Source of the DNA: JANJTY01 sp038257155
Lineage (GTDB): Bacteria; Pseudomonadota; Gammaproteobacteria; Xanthomonadales; Xanthomonadaceae
Reading direction: 5' to 3'
DNA: 11,746 nucleotides
Assembly (NCBI GenBank): GCA_038257155.1
Contig: JBBSJP010000077.1
Coordinates: 1-11,746 of the forward strand
Below, in pieces: positions 1 through 6,553 of this stretch. Made by a program: the position numbers and the translations under genes. How positions within the stretch are numbered: the stretch's first letter is position 1; each line of letters opens with the position of its first letter. The notes under the pieces were generated by a model. That model was not told where the DNA came from. It ran no database searches and saw only the letters and a list, made by a program, of their open reading frames with translations.

Positions 1-139
1 GAGCTGACCGAGCGACGAAATTGGCGAGCCGAAAACGCTGAAACCCGCGCCAGAGCTGGGTTTCGATGTTGGGAAACGACACGGTAAGCGGGAACGACAT
101 GGTTAAAGGGGAAACGACAAGGTAAGCGGGTTGCCGACA
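1..139. mobile_element. End of an IS21-like insertion sequence (partial)
   Basis: Four related units ending in CGACA finish at 81, 99, 119 and 139, so they are spaced 18, 20 and 20 bp apart. The first three read GGGAAACGACA, GGGAACGACA and GGGAAACGACA; the last is GGGTTGCCGACA. Multiple ~20-bp repeats at each end, with a terminus in TGT...ACA, are typical of IS21-family elements. The outer end would be at about 139 and the element would extend left beyond the window. No transposase domain can be recognised in the 140 bases present. A short frame stopping at 39-41 could be the tail of an istB-like gene, but 12 codons are too few to tell. Assignment to IS21 is inference from the repeat layout. 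Confidence 0.5.
71..139. repeat. Four-copy ~20-bp direct repeat at the IS end
   Basis: Copies lie at 71-81, 90-99, 109-119 and 128-139. Between copies 1-2, 2-3 and 3-4 the filler is also related (GGTAAGCG, GGTTAAAG, GGTAAGCG), so each unit is really about 20 bp, GGTAAGCGGGAACGACA-like. In the IS21 family such units are the binding sites for the IstA transposase. Confidence 0.7.
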
Positions 140-186
140 ACTTGGTGGCCACTCCACAAGAACTCACGTCAGATACGTTGTTCCGT

Positions 187-214
187 GAATGACATAATAT
201 ACATTATGCGAAGT
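187..214 (-). other. dif: dif-like XerC/XerD recombination site
   Basis: Read on the minus strand, the 28 bp consist of a XerC arm ACTTCGCATAA (204-214), a central region TGTATA (198-203) and a XerD arm TTATGTCATTC (187-197). The E. coli dif site has arms GGTGCGCATAA and TTATGTTAAAT around the same TGTATA centre. The inner arms and centre are therefore identical, and the XerD arm differs at four outer positions. Such asymmetric sites are known where integrative elements that use the host Xer recombinases are inserted at dif, for example the gonococcal genetic island. It could be the chromosomal dif (marking the replication terminus), an element-borne copy, or a decayed site. Confidence 0.6.
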
Positions 215-543
215 AATGTGTGTTATCGTCATCACCGTCCAACCGGTGTGTCCAGCACGGTGCCTCGAAGCACTGCGGCCGCCGAAACCGATGTAAGCGG
301 CACGGCGCGTCTTCTGCCGCGATGCTATCGTGCCCTACTAGCACTCGGCTCCGAGAATCGGGCTGCTCGACGGCCCGGCTGATGAATCAAAGCGGCGTGC
401 TGGATCCAAGAGGTTCGTAGCAGAGACAAACCCGATCTGCCTTTCGTCTCGCCCAGCGTTTCGTCACCGCCGAATGACTGCGCGACAAAACCGGTCTGGC
501 CTCACGATGATCCCGGCCAACCAGGTCAGAACAAGACGATCCT
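215..543. other. Gene-free strip between dif-like site and kinase
   Basis: Open frames here (to 382 and 420 on the plus strand) have no ribosome binding site, no hydrophobic or domain pattern, and an arginine/serine-rich composition expected of non-coding GC-rich DNA. No terminator, RNA gene or second Xer site was seen. The upstream side of the kinase start at 544 lacks a clear Shine-Dalgarno sequence and no promoter could be picked out with confidence. Confidence 0.5.
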
Positions 544-2282
544 ATGAGTGAGGACTCCCTGCGCAGCGCCCGACTGACGGTCGTCTGGGCGCTGGCCCTT
601 ACCCTGGTGGGTTCCCTGATCGGGCTGACCATCGGCCGCTGGAGCGGCGGCGTACGCGGCGCCGAAGTGTGGCTGGTAGCCAGCTCGCTGGTGTTTTCCG
701 TCGCAATGCTGCTGGTCCTGATGCGCGTGCCGTTCGACCGGGTGCCCTGGGTGGCGTCCATGAGTGCGGGGTTCTTTCTCGTGGACTTAGGCGCAGGAGC
801 GCTGCTGGTCTTCGACCAGCCATCGATCCTCGGCAGCTTCATGTATATCTGCTTTGGTTCTTTCCGCTGCAGGCCTTCAACCGATTTGCCAACGTCTCGC
901 GGCATCAGGCAGCCCTGACGGTGTGCATCAGCCTGGTGCCGATCGGGCTGGCCGTGGCGCGCATCGTTTCGCACCCGGAAGAACTCAATGAAGTCAGCGT
1001 GCTGATCGTCTACTGCCTGAGCAACGTGACCTTCGCCCTGGTGCTCAGCCTGTTCACCGACTACCGCGAAGTCTACATCCAGCAGCAGGAGCGCACGCGG
1101 GCCGAAGAGGTCCAGATCCGTGCGCTGAGGGAAAGCGAGCAGCGTTTCCGTCGGCTGTTCGCCAACGCCGCCAGCGGCATTGGATGGCTCAGCATGGACG
1201 GACGCTGCGAGGATCTGAACAGCACCTTCGGCTGCATGCTGGGACGGCCGGTGAACGAACTTCAGGGCCAGCCCTTTTGCGCGTTCGTGGATGCCGAGGA
1301 CCAGCCGCTCTGGGCCGATCTCCTATGCGGCATGCAATCGGCTGGACGAGGCGATTTCGCAATCGACCTGCGCCTTTCCGGCGCGGCTGGAAAGCTCCTG
1401 CAGGCCCAGCTCAGCTTCGCCGTGGTGGCGGCAACGGACGGCCAGCCTCCGGCAATCGCCTTTGTCTGCCTGGACACCACCAAGTCCCACCAGATGGCGG
1501 CCCAACTGCGCCAAGCACAGCGCCTGGAAGCGGTGGGGCAACTGACCGGCGGCGTGGCCCACGATTTTAACAACCTGCTGACGGTCATCCTGGGCAATAC
1601 GGAATTGCTGGAGCACAGCCTGGCCGACCAGCCCCATCTGCAGCAGCTGGCCACGATGAGCCTGACTGCCGCCGAGCGCGGCGCCTCCCTGGTCAGCCAG
1701 CTGCTCTCCTTCGCCCGGCAACAGCCCCTGCAGCCGCAAGTGGTCGAGCTCGGCGATCTGGTCGATGGCATGGCGGGCATGCTCAGGCAGGCGTTGGGGG
1801 CCGATCTCGAACTGCTGGTCAGCGTCTCGGGCCAGCGCTGGCCCTGTCTGATCGATCCACCCCAGATGGAAAGCGCCCTGCTCAACATGACCATCAACGC
1901 GCGGGACGCCATGGCGACCGGAGGGCGGTTGCATATCGAGGTGCTGCCGCTGGACGACGTCGGCCGGGACGAACGGCTGCCGGTGGATCTGCCGCCTGGC
2001 GACCATGTGCTGCTGCGCGTCTCCGACAGTGGCACTGGCATGTCGCCGGAGGCGCTGGCGCGGATATTCGAGCCCTTCTACACCACCAAGCCGGATGGTC
2101 GTGGTACGGGGCTCGGCATGGCCATGGTCTATGGCTTCATCACCCAGTCCGGCGGACGCATCGCCGTTGCATCCCGCCCCGGTGCCGGCACCGTCATCAG
2201 CATCTGCCTGGCACGGCACCTCACCGAAGAGCGCATCTCGGGGGGCGCTGCTGCCGTCACTCGCCCTCCACTGCCTGCTTGA
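544..2282 (+). pseudogene. Membrane PAS histidine kinase, broken by a frameshift
   Basis: The frame from ATG 544 encodes three hydrophobic helices (residues about 12-32, 41-60 and 69-90). It then loses sense near 850, where the frame one base back takes over and runs to TGA 2280-2282. Joined, the product would be about 579 residues: roughly six membrane helices, a PAS domain starting at ESEQRFRRLF (about 197-315), and a kinase core. The core has the phosphoacceptor motif GGVAHDFNN (His near 340), N box NMTINARDAM, G1 DSGTGM, F box FEPFYTTK and G2 GTGLGMAMVYGF. The protein would autophosphorylate the His and pass phosphate to an Asp in a receiver domain. No receiver domain follows and no response regulator gene is nearby. 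The switch is equivalent to one lost base, and no classical slippery heptamer is visible there. A real mutation or a sequencing error are both possible; if real, the sensor half is uncoupled from the kinase. Confidence 0.75.
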
Positions 2283-2421
2283 CGGCTGCGCTGAGCGCGG
2301 AACATCTGTAGGCCTTCTGGATGAAGCCGGCAAGGTCCTTGCCAGCGAAGCGGTTGATCGCCGTTTGTTGGTTATAGCCACTGCAGACCAGCGTCGGCAC
2401 TCCGGAGTTGATTCGGCGCAG
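2257..2421 (-). pseudogene. C-terminal remnant of a receiver domain
   Basis: On the minus strand this reads LRRINSGVPTLVCSGYN, then RFAGKDLAGFIQKAY, and ends EGE plus TGA (2257-2259). The pattern LRRI....P.LV.SGYN......RF.GK.LAGF..KPY is the second half of CheY-like receiver domains attached to hybrid histidine kinases: the conserved Ser follows strand 4 and the conserved Lys strand 5. Here the usual Pro after that Lys is Ala. The phosphoacceptor Asp and the acidic pocket are absent. The frame is the same as that of the kinase ending at 2500, separated from it by a TAG and 26 codons without receiver similarity. It therefore looks like a hybrid-kinase tail that has been internally deleted and cut off by a stop. 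Its last 26 bases overlap the 3' end of the opposing kinase gene. Confidence 0.6.
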
Positions 2422-2499
2422 GTTGTTGCGCTGGGGCTTGGTTCCCTCGGCTTCTGTCGGTGCTGCACGACCTCCCCCAAAATTCTGGACGCTCGAAAT

Positions 2500-5400
2500 C
2501 TAGAGCGGCTGCTCAACCACCGGCAGTTCGACCCGCATTGTCGCGCCTGCCCCAACCTGTGAGTCGACGCCAATATGACCGTTCGCCTGTGCAACGATTC
2601 CAGCACTGACAGCAAGGCCGAGGCCCGTTCCTTCGGCCTTGGTTGTAAACAGCGGTTCGAAGATCCGCTGCCGCAAGGCCGGATCAATGCCGGTCCCGGA
2701 GTCCGTGACGGTAAGAATGGCTACTTGAGCGCCATCGCCTCTAGTTTCTTTCCAAAGCTTCAAGCTGAGCTCGCCGCCCCCTGGCATGGCATCGCGACCG
2801 TTCACCACCAGATTGAGCACCACCTGCTGCAACTGCACGGGATCGATGAAGCAACGGCACACATCGGGGACCACGTCGAAATTAAGTTGAACCTGCTTGG
2901 GTAGCAGGCTGCTCAAGAAGGGCTCCATGGCCCTGATTTCTGCCGCAAGATCGATCCAGCGCGGGTGCACCGGCTGGCGGCGCGCAAAGGTCAATAGTTG
3001 GCGCGTAAGGCCCGCGCCGCGAGTCGCAGCATCCATGACCATGCCGGCATCCTTACGCAGCGGCGAGCCGGCGGGCAGTTCCTCGACCAGGGTTTCAGCA
3101 CCCCCCATGATGACGGTGAGAATGTTGTTGAAGTCGTGCGCGACGCCCCCCGCAAGCAGTCCCACAGCCTCCATGCGCTGGGCCCGCTCCATCTGCTCAC
3201 GGTGCCGGGCACGCAGCCGCGCGCGCTGCCGTGCAATCAGGCCTCCGGATGCAAGGACACCGAACAGCAACGCGATCCATAGCATGGGCTGTTCAAGCAG
3301 GTGGCGTTGGATGTGGATTTCCGCCGATGCCGGTTCCGACCACGGACCTCCGCTGCGCCGCACCCTGACCTCGAAGGTGTGACGCCCAGGCGGGGGCTTG
3401 CGGAACAGTGCCGTGCGGTCGCGCGTGGCGAACCAGCCCTCATCGAATCCCCGCAGGCGATGTTCGAACAGCAGGTGCCCGGGCCGCAGAAAGGTGGGCG
3501 CGGCATAGCCGAACTCGATCCAGTCAGGTCGTGGCGCCACCTCCCCCATGGACGCCTCCGGCAGCCGCTGCCCCGCCACCACCACCGCGTCGATCAGCAA
3601 GCGAGGAGGCGGACGTCCGGCATCTAGTTCAGCTGGATTGAAGACCGCGACACCCGTCATCGTCGGATACCAGAGCTTTCCGTCCCGCGTGCGCCAGGCC
3701 GCTGGCTGGAAACCACCATTGGTCTCGGTGGAAGGCATGCCATCCAGGACCCCGAACTGCTGGGCATCGATGCGATCCATGTCCCCGCGAGCCACCGCGT
3801 CGAGTTCCGCAGCATCGACGCGGAAGACGCCCCGGTTGCCGCTCAACCAGATGCCGCCGCGACCGTCGTCAAGCATGGAGTGAATCTGGGGATCCGGCAA
3901 GCCATGTTGACTGCTGACAAAGCCTGCCTGCTCACCATCCCAGCGAAGCAGGCCACGGGCGGTGAGAAACCACAGCGTCCCCGCTGGGGTCTGGAAGGTA
4001 CCGAGCACCACCCTGTTCCGCACCTGATCGGCGAACGAAGGCGATCTCAGGAAGCCTTCCTCCACTAGATAGAGCCCTCCTCCGTTTGTCCCCACCCACA
4101 GCCGTTCCTCTCGATCACGGAACAGGTGGACCACGTGTCCGCCGACGCTTCCCGATTCGGGCGGTATCTCCTCGAAGCGTCCATCGCGGTAGGCCAGCAG
4201 GCCACCCACGGTTCCGACCCACAGGGTTTCACCGTCGTGCAACAGCGCAGCCACCGATGACTGCTTCAGCCCGTCCTCACGACCGAACTGACGAACGCCG
4301 CCATCGACATCGTAGCGGTTCAATCCATCCCGGGTGCCGATCCAGACCTCGCCGTCCGGCCCCTCGGCCAGCGACAGGACACGATCACTTCCAAGGCCTT
4401 CGACGGGCCTGGCCACGCCGTCCCGCCAACGCACGGCGCCATCGCCGAAGGTCCCGATCCACATGTCGCCGTCACTATGCTCCATGACGGCCAACACCGG
4501 GGCTGCGGGTAATCCGTCCCGCTCCGTGATGCCAAGCACCGGGCTCGGCGCCAGATGCGCCAGACCACCCCCTGCCGTGCCGACCCAGATGCTGCGTTCT
4601 TCATCCTGAAACAGTGCCAAGACAGGGCCGCTTGGAAAACCGTCGTCCACCGTCAAGCGTTCAATGCGCTCGCCGCAGACACGGATGATCCCGGCACCCG
4701 CCGTGCCAATCCAAATGGCCCCTGAGGCATCCTCGATCAGGGCGCTCACATTGGCATCCGCGGTGATGCCCATGCGTTCGCTGAGATCCTCAAGACGGCC
4801 AGCCCGCAGCCGATACAGTCCCTCTCGGGCCCCGATCCAGACCGAACCGTCGTCAAGCTCCAGCAACGCCTCGACGAGCAAATGATCCAGGTCGTCCTTT
4901 GCCATGGCAGCACCCGCGCCGTCAGAATCGAACCATTTCAAGCCCTCGCCCTTATGGCCGACCCATACCCCACCTTTGCGTCTTGCGGCCATGGCGCTGA
5001 CCGTCTTGCCCTCGGATCCAGAGACCTGCATCAGCGGCGCACCAGCCAGCTCCCGACGTAGCAGGCCCAAACCCCGGGTAGCCACCCAAATGGTACCCGT
5101 TGCATCCGTCAGCAAATCCACCACGCCGTGATCACTGGCCCAGAGCAGGACCGCAGAGCGATCTGGCGCAGTCAGCGCGACAATGCCCGCAGCCGATGTG
5201 CCACCCAATAGATGGCCGTCAGCGTCCACTGCGAGGGCGTCGAAGGTTTCCGGCACATCACCGATGGCCTCGGCGACGAGCGCACGCTGGAATGACGCCC
5301 CGTCGAAGCGGGCGAGGCCATCCTCTGTGCCCACCCACAGGAAACCATCCGGGGTCTGCGTAATGGCAGTGACGCTGTCCTGCGGCAGGCCCTCGGTGGT

Positions 5401-5556
5401 CCGCCAGACGCGCAGGTGGTATTCGGAGAGAGCGCGATCGCAACTCGCCGCAACGGGCATCGACACCCACAGGCCAATCAGTGCCAGCACCCAGCAAGTG
5501 ACCAAGCCTCGGCCTCCAGGTTGCCGCGGACTGCTTGGCTCACTGCCAGAAATCAT
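2500..5556 (-). CDS. Two-component-propeller sensor histidine kinase
   Basis: The 1018-residue protein starts with a signal peptide (hydrophobic VTCWVLALIGLWVS, ending near residue 36). About 14 propeller repeats follow (to about 640), recognisable by recurring DG.LWVGT..GL.R blocks and enough for two seven-bladed propellers. A Y_Y_Y domain (about 650-748), one membrane helix (about 755-772) and the kinase come next. The kinase has AHDFNN with the acceptor His near 807, N box NLVVNGRDAM, G1 DSGTGI, F box FEPLFTTK and G2 GTGLGLAVSAGI. This is the layout of periplasmic-sensing propeller kinases; ligand unknown. ATG 5556 is chosen over the GTG at 5589 because GGAG sits seven bases upstream and the signal peptide then starts properly. 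The stop TAG is followed in the same frame by a receiver-domain remnant, so this may be a truncated hybrid kinase. There is no adjacent regulator or transporter to identify its target. Confidence 0.9.
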   Translation of the reverse strand: MISGSEPSSPRQPGGRGLVTCWVLALIGLWVSMPVAASCDRALSEYHLRVWRTTEGLPQDSVTAITQTPDGFLWVGTEDGLARFDGASFQRALVAEAIGDVPETFDALAVDADGHLLGGTSAAGIVALTAPDRSAVLLWASDHGVVDLLTDATGTIWVATRGLGLLRRELAGAPLMQVSGSEGKTVSAMAARRKGGVWVGHKGEGLKWFDSDGAGAAMAKDDLDHLLVEALLELDDGSVWIGAREGLYRLRAGRLEDLSERMGITADANVSALIEDASGAIWIGTAGAGIIRVCGERIERLTVDDGFPSGPVLALFQDEERSIWVGTAGGGLAHLAPSPVLGITERDGLPAAPVLAVMEHSDGDMWIGTFGDGAVRWRDGVARPVEGLGSDRVLSLAEGPDGEVWIGTRDGLNRYDVDGGVRQFGREDGLKQSSVAALLHDGETLWVGTVGGLLAYRDGRFEEIPPESGSVGGHVVHLFRDREERLWVGTNGGGLYLVEEGFLRSPSFADQVRNRVVLGTFQTPAGTLWFLTARGLLRWDGEQAGFVSSQHGLPDPQIHSMLDDGRGGIWLSGNRGVFRVDAAELDAVARGDMDRIDAQQFGVLDGMPSTETNGGFQPAAWRTRDGKLWYPTMTGVAVFNPAELDAGRPPPRLLIDAVVVAGQRLPEASMGEVAPRPDWIEFGYAAPTFLRPGHLLFEHRLRGFDEGWFATRDRTALFRKPPPGRHTFEVRVRRSGGPWSEPASAEIHIQRHLLEQPMLWIALLFGVLASGGLIARQRARLRARHREQMERAQRMEAVGLLAGGVAHDFNNILTVIMGGAETLVEELPAGSPLRKDAGMVMDAATRGAGLTRQLLTFARRQPVHPRWIDLAAEIRAMEPFLSSLLPKQVQLNFDVVPDVCRCFIDPVQLQQVVLNLVVNGRDAMPGGGELSLKLWKETRGDGAQVAILTVTDSGTGIDPALRQRIFEPLFTTKAEGTGLGLAVSAGIVAQANGHIGVDSQVGAGATMRVELPVVEQPL

Positions 5557-5563
5557 GCAATGA

Positions 5564-5567
5564 CTCC
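5564..5567 (-). promoter_or_regulatory. Ribosome binding site of the propeller kinase
   Basis: GGAG on the minus strand, seven bases before the ATG at 5556. It decides the start against the upstream in-frame GTG at 5589, which has no such sequence. Confidence 0.65.
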
Positions 5568-5569
5568 AG

Positions 5570-6135
5570 GGAACTACACGGCACGCCACCAGACTCGAAG
5601 GGGGCGCATAAGCGAGCCAAGGATGTCACCGAGCGTTCCAACAGCATAGACCATTTAAGTCAACTGCCGGTGGCCCATTAGCACCAAGAAATGAGCCGCG
5701 CGCCCCAGGAGCAATATCCGCACTTTTGTGGATGCTCCAACTCTTGCGAACATGGGGCCATGTGTGAGCGCCAGCACTAATGTCCGCTATCGCCACTTTC
5801 GAACTCAAGCCGAATGGCCGAAAAATGGCCGCAACAGGTCGACAGCCGCCCTTCCCTACCCCCGATAGCCGCCGCTAACCGCGGCAAGCCAAGATCGAGG
5901 ATCAAGTGCCGGGCTGTGCGGGTGGCATCGAGATAGAGAGCTGCTGCGGGGGGGCAGCTTTCGCCCGCTGCTGAGCGTCGTGCGCTGGCGCGGAAAGGAA
6001 CCGTCGGTGGTCAGTCCGCTGTGCAGGCGCAACCTCGTCGAAGACATTCGTCAAACTGGAATCGTCGATCTGTCGCAGCCGGGCGTAGAGGCGGGTCGGA
6101 CGCTTGGGTTCGTCTTGGCGATAACGCCGAAATTG
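5570..6135. other. Non-coding strip with hairpins
   Basis: No open frame here has a credible start or recognisable product. Structures seen are a hairpin at 5708-5738 with loop TTTT, a perfect ACATGG/CCATGT inverted repeat (5750-5763), a direct repeat of AATGGCCG (5813-5820 and 5824-5831), an AGCTGC/GCAGCT hairpin whose loop and 3' arm carry seven consecutive G (5939-5959), and GGCG-ATAA-CGCC (6117-6128). Part of the strip must hold the promoter of the leftward kinase gene, but no convincing -35/-10 pair was found. Confidence 0.45.
5708..5738. repeat. Bulged hairpin upstream of the propeller kinase
   Basis: GGAGC pairs with GCTCC, ATCC with GGAT and CAC with GTG around a TTTT loop, giving 12 pairs with two small bulges. 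It lies about 150 bp upstream of the kinase start. It has no T-tract, so it is not an intrinsic terminator on either strand. Function unknown. Confidence 0.4.
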
Positions 6136-6327
6136 CTACCGAGAGCCAGGCCACGTCGCGCCGTATCGCTGCCCAGCAACATACAACTCAGGAGTCGAGA
6201 GAACAGCGCCAACAGACACTTTCAACGAAACGAAGAACGGTTCGCTTGAATGCATTGTCAGGCGGCGAAGATTGGGTACATCTATTGGTATGAGTTCGAG
6301 CATTTCCGGAACTTCGACGTACGACAT
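6136..6327 (-). CDS. Small hypothetical protein, possible cassette ORF
   Basis: A 63-residue frame starts with MSYVEVPEMLELIPIDV and ends at TAG 6136-6138. A GTG nine bases further upstream (6336) is in frame. No family is recognised. The protein is neutral to slightly acidic with alternating hydrophobic residues (LELIPIDVPNL, FFVSLKVSVGAVL), more protein-like than the arginine-rich shadow frames elsewhere. Its DNA is visibly less GC-rich than the neighbours. The ATG lies 13 bases beyond the GTTAGGT core of the attC-like site on the same strand, which is where the gene of an integron cassette begins. No clear Shine-Dalgarno sequence is present, as is common for cassette genes. No second attC was found after its stop, so a complete cassette is not shown. 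It could be spurious. Confidence 0.3.
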   Translation of the reverse strand: MSYVEVPEMLELIPIDVPNLRRLTMHSSEPFFVSLKVSVGAVLSTPELYVAGQRYGATWPGSR

Positions 6328-6339
6328 AGTGCCCACGCA

Positions 6340-6425
6340 ACCTAACGCCGCGTCAAGCGGCAGCGGGCCGAAAGAACGTCAGGAAACACCTTGGCCTGTC
6401 CCCGCTGGCCGCTTGAACGCATAGC
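6340..6425 (-). other. attC: attC-like integron recombination site
   Basis: On the minus strand the order is L'' GTTCAAGCGG, a central structured stretch, L' CCGCTTGACG and the core R' GTTAGGT (6340-6346), which fits the rule GTTRRRY. The arms pair over about 20 bp: CAAGCGGCCAGCGGG against CCCGCTGCCGCTTG with extra unpaired bases on the L'' side, as expected for attC, where extrahelical bases fix the strand that IntI uses. GTTCAAG followed by a GC pair is also the L'' of the aadA-type attC. The R'' box, which should match RYYYAAC just before L'', is not recognisable, so the site may be decayed. At 86 bp it is within the usual attC size range. No integrase gene or other attC is in the window. 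Confidence 0.45.
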
Positions 6426-6553
6426 CGGGGCAGTCTTCCTCCCTCAGGATAGTGACCGTTAGCAAAGGCACCCGGCGGGCGCCTGCGCGCCGTCCCGATT
6501 CAGGACGACAAGAACAGACATTGCGCCGACGATTTCGGACACAATGGCCTGCA

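Noticed and set aside
840..865. Programmed -1 frameshift in the first kinase
   Set aside because: There is no X XXY YYZ slippery heptamer and no stable downstream structure; histidine kinases are not known to use this.
387..974. 195-codon minus-strand open frame
   Set aside because: It is antisense to the membrane helices of the first kinase, is Arg/Ser-rich and has no ribosome binding site.
1323..2687. 454-codon minus-strand open frame
   Set aside because: It runs antisense across the plus-strand kinase core and the end of the other kinase; the composition is that of a shadow frame.
5557..5589. GTG start at 5589 for the propeller kinase
   Set aside because: The ATG at 5556 has GGAG at the right distance and gives a normal signal peptide; the extension would place 11 extra residues before it.
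5630..5665. TTGACT on the minus strand as -35 box of the propeller kinase
   Set aside because: The nearest TATGCT is only nine bases downstream and nothing like a -10 box lies at 16-19 bases.
5939..5959. AGCTGC/GCAGCT hairpin with seven consecutive G
   Set aside because: It is a single short hairpin with no T-tract and no repeated copies in the window. The G run alone is not evidence of phase variation without an overlapping gene.
6340..6425. Reading the long hairpin as a rho-independent terminator
   Set aside because: There is no T-tract on either side, and the arms carry the L and R boxes of an attC instead.
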